NCBI GenBank assembly: GCA_037962975.1
Contig: JAYKXN010000258.1
Coordinates: 1-64,000 of the forward strand
DNA: 64,000 nt
Origin: Clitoria ternatea
Taxonomy: Eukaryota > Streptophyta > Magnoliopsida > Fabales > Fabaceae
Reading direction: 5' to 3'
Part shown: positions 40,601 through 51,980 of the stretch, one piece after another
Layout: each line of letters begins with the position of its first letter
How positions within the stretch are numbered: the stretch's first letter is position 1
Made by a program: the position numbers and the translations under genes
The notes under the pieces: model-generated
What the model was told of the DNA's origin: nothing
What the model saw: the letters and a program-made list of their open reading frames with translations, nothing else
Database searches by the model: none

Positions 40601-41317
40601 TCTAGCATTCTAAAATTAGTCATCCAAATATACTCTAAGGTTTACCTCTTCAATGCAAAAAATCAATTTCAAACTTCAATAAGAAATTTTTAATATAATT
40701 TAGAGTTCAAGAATTCTTTCAAACCGCACGAAATTTTATTTAAGAATTACTTGTTTGATGGAAGCTAATACATGAAGTATTTTCATAGCTTGGATAGTCC
40801 ATTTAAATGCTAATTTTGAGCTCAAATTATGTTGAGTTATGATCTTTTAAAGCTTAATTTAGATATTATTCATTCCTTAATATGTCAGTACTCACCCATC
40901 TTTGAAATCTAAAAACAAATCATATAGAATAACAACATAATAATTTAAAATATTATAAAATTAAAATTAAAAATAGTTATGGTAATTATTTTTATAATTT
41001 CACTAGTTATATTTTTTAAATCATAGTGACGTAGTAGACATTAAAAATATAGCTAAATAGACTTGATAAGAAAACCTTAGGACAATTTCACTAAAAGAAA
41101 AAATATGGTTATGTTGTGAGACAATGTTGACCATATATGTGTAGGCTATGATGAGTGACACCCCTATTTAGAGTAAAAAGGAAAGGACTTCATTTTTTTT
41201 ATTTTTGAAGAGTAATATAGAGAACCATTTTTAAAAAGTTTAATATGTAGTTAATCTTAATGTTTTATAAGTTTGGCTTTTTCTTAAACCTGTTAAATGT
41301 TATTATTATATTCTTTG

Positions 41318-41369
<52 letters not shown>

Positions 41370-43048
41370 CACATTAATAATTCATTTTTAAATCAATATT
41401 TTAATATTTTGGGTAAATTTTTTGACATAGTAAAGTAACATATAAATGATGGATTTTCAAATCAGTTATATATATACATATATCAATAGATATGATTCTC
41501 AGATATCTCTTAATATTTGTTCCATAAGACTCGTTATGTAAATACTTATTATTTGAATTTAATAATTTTAACATTCTAAAATTAGCCATCCAAATACACT
41601 CTAAGGCTTAGCTCTTCAATGCTAAAAATAAAATTCAAACTTCAATAACGAATTTTCAATATGATTGTGAGTTCAAGAATTCTTTGAAACCCATGGAAAT
41701 TTTATTTAGGAATTACTTATTTGATGGAAACTAATAGATAAAGCATTGTCAAAGCTTGTGTAGTCCATTTAAATGCTAATTTTAAGCTAAAATTATGTGT
41801 ACTTATGATCTTTAAAAGCTCAATTTAGATATTGTTTGTTCCTTAATATGTCAGTACTGACTCATCTTTGAAATCTAAAAATAAAACATATAGAATAACA
41901 ACTTAATAATTTTAAAATATTATAAAATTAAAATTAAAAATAATTATGGTAATTGTTTTTATAACTATACTAGTTACACTTTTGTAACAATAGTGACCTA
42001 ATAGACATTATAAATTTAGCTAAATAGACTTGATAAGTAAAACTTTGGACAATTTCACTGAAAATAATATGGTTGTGTTGTGAGGCAATGTTGACCATAT
42101 ATGTGTAGCCTATAATGTCTGACACCCCTATTTAGAGTAAAAAAGTAAGGACTTCATTTTCTTATTATTGAAGAGTAATATAGAGAACCATTTTTAAAAA
42201 GTTTAATATGTAGTTAATCTTAATGGTTTATATGTTTGACTTCTTCTTAAACCTAATATATGTTATTATTATGTTCTTTACTCATATATATATATATGTA
42301 TGTACATATTAATAATTTTTTTAAAATCAATGTTTTAAAATTTAGGGTAAAGTTTTTGACATAGTAAAGTAAAAAATAAATGATGGATTTGCAAATCAAT
42401 TATATATATAGATACATGACTAGATATGATTCTCAGATATTTCTTAATATTGTTTCTCATAAGACTTGTTTTGTAAATACTTATTATTTGAATTTAATAA
42501 TTCTAACATTCTAAAATTAGCCATCCAAATATACTCTAAGACTTAGCTCTTCAATGCTAAAAATTAAATTTAAACTTCAATAATGATTTTTCAATATTAT
42601 TATGAGTTCAAGAATTGTTTGAAACACCTGGAAATTTTATTTAGGAATTACTTATTTGATGGAAACTAATAGATGAAGCATTTTCAAAGCTTGTGTAGTC
42701 CATTTAAATGCTAATTTTGAGCTCAAATTATGTTGAGTTATGATCTTTTAAAGCTCAATTTAGATATTGTTTGTTCCTTCATATGTCGGTAGTGACTCAT
42801 ATTGGAAATCTAAAAGTGAAACATATAGACTAACAACTTAATAATTTTTAAAATATTATAAAATTACAATTAAAAATAGTGATGGTAATTGTTTTTATAA
42901 TTATACTAATTATATTTTTGAAATCATAGTGACCTAATAGACATTATAAATTTAGCTAAATAGACTTGATAAGCAAACCTTAGGCCAATTTCACTAAAAG
43001 AAAAAATATGGTTATGTTGTGAGGCAATGTTGACAACATATGTGTAGG
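37440..43048. repeat. Satellite B array, block 2a (unit 2 copy, left of the CACTA element)
   Basis: This block is colinear with 10528-16120. The six regular B monomers start at 37683 and every landmark is repeated. It is nearly identical to unit 1 up to about 41320. From there to the transposon the two copies differ at many positions, e.g. gtcagtactgact in unit 2 where unit 1 (about 14928) has gtcgatactaact. Confidence 0.9.
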
Positions 43049-45044
43049 CACTATAAGAAATACGCGGTTTTATGGCGGTTTATTAGTAGGGGTTACTTAG
43101 AACCACCGCAAGTAAGCACATTATTGAATTGGATGAAGAAAGTTAACAGCGATTCTGTAACTGCCGTTAATTTCCCGTTTAAATGGGCACGTGCAGGTCA
43201 CGTGGTCTTTTTCCCTCCCATCATGGTTCTTTTATTTTCATTTCCCTCTTCTCCTAAATCCCTAACCCTTAATTTTTCTCATTTCCCTCTTATCTACCGC
43301 GTATCTCACTCTCTGTTCAGCACCTTTTCACTCTCTTCCTGTCATCTCTTAATCCTTTCTCCCTATCGTGCCTTTGTTCACATGTACCTTCTTATAGTCC
43401 TTGTCGTACCTCCGCTCGCTGCGCGACTGTGCCACCATGGAAGAGTCCCAATGGTGAACCATCATGCCTTCAAACCACCACGCGTCTCATCTTCTCACTG
43501 TGACTAGCGTTCCACTGTAGCACCACTTCACTGTTACCATTGCCTCTAAAATTTGAAGCTTCAACATTTTTGTTTCTTCCATTTCACGCTGAGTTTTATA
43601 AGGTTTTAATTTCTCATTTTGTTATTAGTTATTTTTCTGCTTCTGAAGTTTCTATATAGTTTCTGGGTTAGTCTTTCTTTTGTTGCAGTGATTTATGATT
43701 TTTGGGTTCCATTTTTGCTTCTGTTTATGCACTTTTACAGTTTCTGTTTATGTGCTTTTACAGTATAAAAGAAAATCATGATTTCCTTTTGTCCAACAGT
43801 CTTCGCTGCTCTATTTTTTGGTTCTACCATCATATGCTTGATTTAGCATTTATCATTGGTTTTGGCTGGCTGCTCACCATATTGTAGAAGGATCCATATT
43901 TCTATTAAAGTTACTATTGTGAAACTGGATTAATGTATCAATCTTTTTTTGTTTTTGTTATGTTTGATGGATTTAGATCATTGAAAGCATTTGGATCGAC
44001 AAATTTTTCCATGATTCCTAATGGTAGTTCCCTTGGATTCATGGTTACATCCTTTATTTGGTGTTTGTTCGAGCATGAAGATATGGTGTTTGATAACAGT
44101 TCTATGATGATTCATTGGTTCTGGTTCAGTTTTAGACTTTGTTTTTTGCCTATATTTTTCTTGAACACCAACTGTTTTGTGAAATGCCTTTTCGTTGTTT
44201 TGCTTCTAATATTGTTTTCTCTTATTTTATCCCAGTATCAGTTTTGTTCAATGTTGATGGCAGAAAATTAGAGATATATTAAAAATGGCTTTTGGTGGAT
44301 GCTATATTGTTTTGATGATGACACTCTTCTCAATCTATACGGGGTTTATATATAATGAATTCTTCTCTGTTCCATTTGAACTGTTTGGACCATCAGCCTA
44401 TGGATGTCGTGATACTTCATGCAGGTGGTTACTAATATAATTTATTCAAAGTATTGATTGTCTTTTATGCTTGCTGGTAACCTTATATATGTGCGTAATA
44501 TTTATTATTTCATCCTTAGGGATGCTTCCACCATAGGCTTAATTAAAGTACGTGACACTTACCCGTTTGGTGTGGATCCTAAATGGTATGGTACTCGGAG
44601 TGAACTGCCATTTCTTAACTCCTTGAAGATGAAGATGTCAATTCTACTAGGAGTATCTCAAATGAATCTTAGAATTATAATGAGTTACTATAATGCAAAA
44701 TACTTTGAAAACAACATAAATATATGGTAATAGCAAAAGTACAACATTAGTTGAATGTGGTCTATGGTTTGTTGTTTATAGTGTTCACTATTCATTGTAT
44801 GCTTTTCTAATGTTGCTTCAGGTACCAGTTTGTTCCCCAGATGAAGTGGTGCACTGGATCAAAGGCTGACCTGTATCATGTGATGATATACATGTTCCTA
44901 AGTCCAACTGATGATTTAGGTGAAAACCAGCTTTTTGTTGGCCAACAGTTCCTTTAAGTAAGAAATTTCAACTTTGATTTGCATCCATTTTTCTATTTAA
45001 AAATACTGAACAGAAGCCACATCACATCTGAACTCTCCACTGTT
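43049..45044 (+). mobile_element. Truncated copy of the same CACTA element (unit 2), 3' part lost
   Basis: It begins with the same CACTATAAGAAA at the same B position, with agg before it (43046-43048). It follows unit 1 to ctctccactgtt (45044, equal to 18112) and then switches abruptly to A repeats. The 3' terminal repeat, the second target duplication, the fourth V-ATPase exon and all filler are missing, so it cannot be mobilised. About 40 differences from unit 1 over about 2.0 kb were counted by eye. The left subterminal sequence here is tacgcggttttatggcgg, closer to the canonical motif than unit 1 (tattcagttttatggcgg). Confidence 0.93.
44264..44957 (+). pseudogene. V-type H+-ATPase subunit a (VHA-a) gene fragment, unit 2 copy (three exons)
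   Basis: Exons are at 44264-44424, 44520-44726 and 44822-44957, with the same splice sites as unit 1; the fourth exon is lost with the transposon 3' end. This copy keeps several family-like residues that unit 1 has changed: VRDTYPFG (unit 1 VRDAYPFG), NINIW (unit 1 NRNVW), YQFVPQ (unit 1 YPFVPQ) and KWCTGS (unit 1 KWCTRS). The in-frame loss between PQM and KWC, the MNLR change where the family normally has MNLG, and the TAA at the end of exon three are shared, so they arose before the unit was duplicated. It is a gene fragment, not a functional subunit. Confidence 0.9.
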
Positions 45045-45071
45045 GAAAAAACTGGTATGTGTTGAAAAAAA
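45041..45071. other. Breakpoint: CACTA element joined to satellite A (unit 2)
   Basis: The transposon sequence ctctccactgtt is followed by gaaaaaactg and then by A sequence gtatgtgttgaaaaaaataa. The string tgttgaaaaaa occurs at 45041-45051 and again at 45061-45071. The element and the A monomer share tgtt at the join, with a short templated-looking filler between. This fits microhomology-mediated joining or template switching; the mechanism is inference. Confidence 0.8.
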
Positions 45072-48000
45072 TAATCAATGCACATTGTAAATTGAAAAAA
45101 GTCATATAAAAATTAACATGAAAAATTCTAAAACACATGTCATAAAAAGGATAAGAGAAAATACATTACAAATTAAGGAAAAATAAAATATATTATTTAT
45201 ATTTTTAATTAATATTAATATATTTTAAATTAAATGCATCAACTAAGACTTGGTGTCATCGCTTACGCAATTCTCTTTCAAAATAAACCTTAAAAAAAGA
45301 ATATAATTATTAATAATATATAATTTGTTAATTAATTTTGTCACATTCTTTTACTATCAATCTTTACTATCAATAAATGGAAAAAGGGAATTAATCAACT
45401 TCTATTGATAATTGATAGTAAAAGTGAGAGAATTCTAATGTTATAAAACGACTAAAAAAACTTACAAAGACCTCATAAATGGACACGCATGGATGGACGC
45501 ACATACGCATGCACGAAAATTATTAAGTAGTTTCATTGTATGGAATCCAAAATAACATTAAAAGTATTTATAAATATTGTATAAAACTTTTAAAAAGAAA
45601 AGAAATCTCGCCACTAGTGCATTTTCTATCACCGTATTCTGTTAATTTATGTTGATTAAGAAATTTAGTTATTTTTGGTACATATATTAGACTTGTCAAT
45701 TATTCTTGGCATACTTTTAAAATTACATTGAATAATAAAGAAGAAAGATCAATGATTATTTCGTATTCCATTGATATAAGTAGTATAAAGATTAATTTTT
45801 AAGAGTATGTGTTAAAAAAATAATCAATGCACATTGTAAATTGAAAGAAGTCATATAAAAATTAACATGAAAAATTCTAAAACACATGCCATAAAAAGGA
45901 TAAGAGACAATACATTAAAAATTAAGGAAAAATATATTATTTATATTTTTAATTAATATTAATACATTTTAAATTAAATGCATTAATTAAGACTTGTGTG
46001 ATCCCTTACACGATTCTCTTACTAAATAAACCTTAAAAAATTAAAGAATATAATTAATAATAATATATAGTTTGTTAATTAATTTTGTCACATTCTTTTA
46101 CTATCGATCTTTACTATCAATAAATGGAAAAAGGAATTCATCATCTTCTATTGATAATTGATAGTAAATGTGAGAAAGTCTAATTAAGAATAATATTTAT
46201 AAAATAATAACATATAATTGATATCAAAGATGACTAACTTCATTTAAGAATGCTATTTGTAAAAATAATGATCATTTTGGTTATAAAACGACTAAAAAAT
46301 TCACAAAGACTTCATAAATGCACACGCATGCATGGACGCACGTACACACGCATAAAAACTATTAAGTAGTTTCATTCTATGGAATCTAGAACAACATTGA
46401 AAGTATTTATAAATATTGTATAAATCTTTTAAAAAGAAAAGAAGTCTCGCTACTAGTTCTTTTTCTATCACCATATTATGTTATTTTATGTTGAGTAAGA
46501 AATTTAGTTATTTTAGGTAAACATATTAAACTTGTCAATTATTCTTGGCATAGTTTTAAAATTATGTTGAATAATAGGATGAAAGAACAATGATTATTTA
46601 TATTTTTAATTAATATTCTATATTTATATAAAAATTAACAAGAAAAATTCTAAAACACATGTCATAAAATATATTATTTATATTTTTAATTAATATTATA
46701 TATTTTAAATTACATACATCAATTAAAACCCGATGTGAACCCTTACGCGATTCTCTTACTAAATAAACCTTAAAAATAAAACAATATAATTAATAATAAT
46801 ATATAATTTGTTAATTATATTTGTCAGATTCCTTTACTATCGATCTTTACTATCAATAAATTTAAAAAGGGAACTAATCAACCTCTATTGATAATTGATA
46901 GTAAAAGTGAAAGAATTCTAATTAATAATGTTATTTATAAAAATAATAACATATCATTGATATCAAAGATAACTGAATCCATTTAAGAATGCTATTTGTA
47001 CAAATAATGATTCATTCACATCATAAAACGACTAAAAAAACTCAAAGACTTTATAAATGGACATATATGCTTGGACGCACGTACGCACACATGAAAATTA
47101 TTAAGTAGTGTCATTGTATGGAATCCAAAACAACATTGAAAGTATTTATAAATAATGTATAAAACTTTTAAAAAGAAAAGAAGTCTCGCCACTAGTACTT
47201 TTTCTATCATCATATTATGTTATTTTATGTTGATTAACAAATTTAGTTAATTTAGGTAAATATATTAAACTTGTCAATTATTCTTGGTATACTTTTAAAA
47301 TTACATTGAATAATAAAGAAGAAAGATCAATAATTATTTCATATTCCATTGATATAAATAGTATCAAGATTAATTAATAAGAGTATGTGTTTAAAAAAAT
47401 AATCAATGTACATCGTAAATTGAAAGAAGTCATATAAAAATTAACATGAAAAATTCTAAAACACATGACATAAAATGGATAAGAGAAAATACATTAAAAA
47501 TTAAGGAAAAATAAATATATTATTTATATTTTTAATTAATATTAATATATTTTAAATTAAATGCATCAATTAAGACTTGATATGACCCCTTACACGATTC
47601 TCTTACTAAATAAACATCAAAAAATAAAAGAATATAATAATTAATAATATATAATTTGTTAATTAATTTTATCACCCAATAAATGAAAAAGGGAATTAAT
47701 CATCTTCTATTGATAATTGATAGCAAAAGTGAGAGAATCTAATTAAGAATAATATTTATAAAAATAATAACATATAATTAATATCAAAGATCCATTTAAG
47801 AATGCTATTTGTAAAAATAATAATATTCACGTTATAAAACGACTAAAAAACTCACAAAGACTTCATAAAAGCATACGCATGCATGGACGCACGTACGCAC
47901 GCACGAAAATTATTATGTACTATTATTGTGTGGAATCTAAAACAACATTAAAAGTATTTATAAATATTGTATAGAACTTTTAAAAAGAAAAGAAGTCTCG

Positions 48001-51000
48001 CCACTACCTCTTTTTTTATCAACATATTATGTTATTTTATGTTTATTAAGAAATTTAGTCATTTTTGGTAAAAATATTAAACTTGTCAATTATTCTTGGT
48101 ATACTTTTAAAATTACATTGAATAGTAAGGAAGAAAGATCAATGATTATTTCATATTGCACTGATATAAATAGTGTTAAGACTAATTAATAAGGGTATGT
48201 GTTGAAAAAAATAATCAATGCACATTGTAAATTGAAAGAAGTCATATAAAATTAACAATAAAAATTCCAAAACACGTCTCACAAAAGGGATAAGGGAAAA
48301 TACATTAAAAACTAAAAAAATAAAATATATTATTTATATTTTTATTATAATAAATATATTTTAAATTAAATGCATCAAATAAGACTTGTTGTGATCCCTT
48401 ACATGTTTTTCTTACTAAATAAACCTTAAAAAATAAGAGAACATAATTATTAAAATATATATAATTTGTTAATTATTTTTGTCAGATTCTTTTATTATTG
48501 ATCTTTACTATCAATAAATGGAAAACAGAATTAATCATCTTCTATTGATAATTGATAGCAAAAGTGAGAGAATCTAATTAAGAATAATATTTATAAAAAT
48601 AATAACATATAATTGATATCAAAGATGACTGAATCTATTTAAGAATGTTGTTTGTAAAAATAATAATATTCACGTTATAAAACGACTAAAAAACTCAAAA
48701 AGACTTCATAAATGCATACACATGCCTGGACGCACATACGCACGCACGAAAATTATTATGTACTATTATTATATGGAATCCGAAACAACATTAAAAGTAT
48801 TTATAAATATTGTAGAACTTTTAGAAAGAATAGAAGTCTCGCCACTACTTCTTTTTCTATCAACATATTATGTTATTTTATGTTGCTTAAGAAATTTAGT
48901 TATTTTAGGTAAACATATTAAACTTGTCAATTATTCTTGGCATACTTTTAAAATTATATTGAATAATAAGGAAGAAAGATCAATGATTATTTCATATTCC
49001 ACTGATATAAATAGTATCAAGATTAATTAATAAGAGTACGTATTGAATAAATTAACCAATGCACATTGTAAATTGAAAGAAGTCATATAAAATTAACAAG
49101 AAAAATTCTAAAACACGTCTCATAAAAAGGATAAGAGAAAATACATTACAAATTGAGGAAAAATAAAATATATTATTTATATTTTTTATTAAAATAAATA
49201 TATTTTAAATTAAATTGATCAAATAAGACTTAATATGATCCCTTACGTGATTCTTTTACTAAAACAACCTTAAAAAATAAAAGAATACAATTATTAATAA
49301 TATAAAATTTGTTAATTATTTTTGTCAGATTCTTTTACTATCGATCTTTACTATCATTAAATGGAATAGGGAATTAATCATCTTCTATTGATAATTGATA
49401 GCAAAAGTGAGAGAATCTAATTAAGAATAATATTTATAAAAATAATAACATATAATTGATATCAAAGATGACTGAATCCATTTAAGAATGCTATTTGTTA
49501 AAATAATAATATTCTCGTTATAAAACGACTAAAAAACTCGAAATGACTTCATAAATACACACGCATGCATGGACGCACGTACGCACACACGAAAATTATC
49601 ATGTACTATTATTGTATGGAATCCAAAACAACATTAAAAGTATTTATAAATATTCTATAAAACCTTTAAAAAGAAAAGACATCTCGTCATTGCTTCTTTT
49701 TTATCAACATATTATGTTATTTTATGTTTATTAAGAAATTTAGTTATTTTAGGTAAACACATTAAACTTGTCAATTTTTTTTGGTATACTTTCAAAATTA
49801 CATTGAATAATAAGGAAGAAAGATCAATGATTATTTCATATTCCACTGATATAAATAGTATCAAGCTTAATTAATAAGAGTATGTGTTGAAAAAAATAAT
49901 ATATAAAACACGTCTCATAAAAAGGATAAGAGAAAATACATTAAAAACTAAGGAAAAATAAAATATAATATTATCTTTCTTAATAATATTAATATCTTTT
50001 AAATTAAATAGATCAAATAAGACTTGATGTGATCCCTTACGTGATTTTCTTACTAAATAAACCTTAAAAAATTAAGGAATATAATTATTAATAATATATA
50101 ATTTGTTATTTATTTTTGTCAGATTGTTTTACTATCGATCTTTACTATCAATAAATGGAAAAGGGAATTAATCATCTACTATTGATAATTGATAGCAAAA
50201 GTGAGAGAATCTAATTAAGAATAATATTTATAAAAATAATAATATATAATTGATATCAAAGATGACTGAATCCATTTAAGAATGATATTTGAAAAAATAA
50301 TTATATTCTCGTTATAAAATGACGAAAAAACTCGTAAAGACTTCAAAAATGCACAACTATGCATGGACGCACGTACGCACGCACGAAAATTATTATGTAT
50401 TATTATTGTATGGAATCCAGAACAACATTAGAAGTATATATAAATATTGTATAGAACTTTTAAAAAGAAAAGAAGTCTCGCCACTACTTCTTTTTCTATC
50501 AACATATTATGTTATTTTATGTTTATAAAGAAATTTAGCTATTTTAGGTAAACATATTAAACTTGTCAATTATTCTTGGTATACTTTTAAAATTACATTG
50601 AATAATAAGGAAGAAAGATCAATGATTATTTCATATTCCACTGATATAAATAGTATTAAGACTAATTAATAAGAGTATGAGTTGAAAAAAATAACTAATG
50701 CACATTGTAAATTGAAAGAAGTCATATAAAATTAAAAAGAAAAATTCTAAAACACGTCTCATAAAAAGCATAAGAGAACGTACATTAAAAACTATGGAAA
50801 GTAAAATATAATACTATATTTTTTAATAATATTAATATCTTTTAAATTAAATGGATCAAACAAGACTTGATGTGATCGCTTACGCGATTCTCTTACTTAA
50901 TAAACCTTAAAGATAAAAAGAATATAATTATTAATAATATATAATTCGTTAATTATTTTTGTTTGACTCTTTTACTATCGATCTTTACTATCAATAAATG

Positions 51001-51977
51001 GAAAAGGGAATTAATCATCTTCTATTGATAATTGATAGCAAAAGCGAGGGAATCTAATTAAGAATAATATTTATAAAAATAATAACATATAATTGATATC
51101 AAAGATGACTGAATCTATTTAAGAATGCTGTTTGTAAAAATAATGATATTCACATTATAAAACGACTAAAAAACTCACAAAGTCTTCATAAAAGCATACG
51201 CATGCATGGACACACGTACGCAGACATGAAAAATATTATGTACTATTATTGTACGGAATCTAAAACAACATTAAAAGTATTTATAAATATTGTATAGAAC
51301 TTTTAAAAAGAAAAGAAGTCTCGCCACTATTTCTTTTTCTATCAACATATTATGTTATTTTATGTTTATTAAGAAATTTTGTTATTTTAGGTAAACATAT
51401 TAAATTTGTCAATTATTCTTGGTATACTTTTAAATTTACAATGAAAAATAAGGAAGAACGATCAATGATTATTTCATATTCCACTGATATAAATAGTTTC
51501 AAGATTAATTAAAAAGAGTATGTGTTGAAAAAAATAATTAATGCACATTGTAAATTGAAAGAAGTCATATAAAATTAACAAGAAAAATTTTAAAACACGT
51601 CTCACAAAAGGGATAAGAGAAAATACATAAAAAACTAAGAAAAATAAAATATATTTTTTATTAAAATAATATATTTTAAATTAAATGCATCAAATAAGAC
51701 TTGTTGTGATCCCTTACGTGATTTTCTTACTAAATAAACCTTAAAAAATAAAATAATATAATTATTAAAATATATATAATTTGTTAATTATTTTTGTCAG
51801 ATTCTTTTACTATTGATCTTTACTATCAATAAATGGAAAATGAAATTAATCATCTTCTATTGATAATTAATAGCAAAAGTGAGAGAATGTAATTAAGAAT
51901 AATATTTATAAAAATAATAACATATAATTGATATTAAAGGTGACTGAATTCATTTAAGAATGCTATTTGTAAAAATA
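45045..51977. repeat. Extra satellite A block present only in unit 2
   Basis: A-type repeats begin directly after a broken transposon and end directly at a B monomer. The first part (45055 to about 47676) parallels 5732-8300 of unit 1, including unusual features such as tcatcgcttacgcaattctc and the scrambled monomer with aataggatgaaagaacaatg. The second part (about 47.8-51.98 kb) is a distinct A subfamily. Unit 1 has none of this block at the equivalent position, where its B array and CACTA element are continuous. The block is therefore a replacement in the lineage of unit 2. Confidence 0.87.
47818..51977. repeat. Satellite A' subfamily (about 843-bp monomers)
   Basis: CG-rich markers at about 47887, 48730, 49573, 50367 and 51210 give spacings of about 843, 843, 794 and 843. 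The monomers share variants not found together elsewhere: tatgtactattattgtatgg in place of taagtagtttcattgtatgg, ctatcaacatattatg in place of ctatcaccatattatg, aaacacgtctcataaaaagg, and taataatattcacgtt before the CG-rich patch. They form a separate homogenised group within the A family. The last monomer breaks off at 51977. Confidence 0.8.
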
Positions 51978-51980
51978 GAA
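51966..51980. other. Breakpoint: satellite A' joined to satellite B (unit 2)
   Basis: A sequence tgctatttgtaaaaata runs into B sequence tagaaaggactttattttc. Unit 1 at 20275 has agtaaaatagaaagg, so the two parents share gtaaaa and ata/atag around the join. It is the right edge of the replaced segment. Confidence 0.8.

Noticed and set aside
43040..43507. Plus-strand open frame of 155 codons at the left end of the unit 2 CACTA
   Set aside because: It starts in satellite B outside the transposon, reads through the terminal repeat, and is split into different frames in unit 1 by a small indel near 16250. It resembles no protein I know.
43933..44271. Open frame of 112 codons just upstream of the first V-ATPase exon
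   Set aside because: It lies in a T-rich intron-like stretch, is interrupted in unit 1 by a stop near 17214, and ends in the splice acceptor region of the VHA-a exon.
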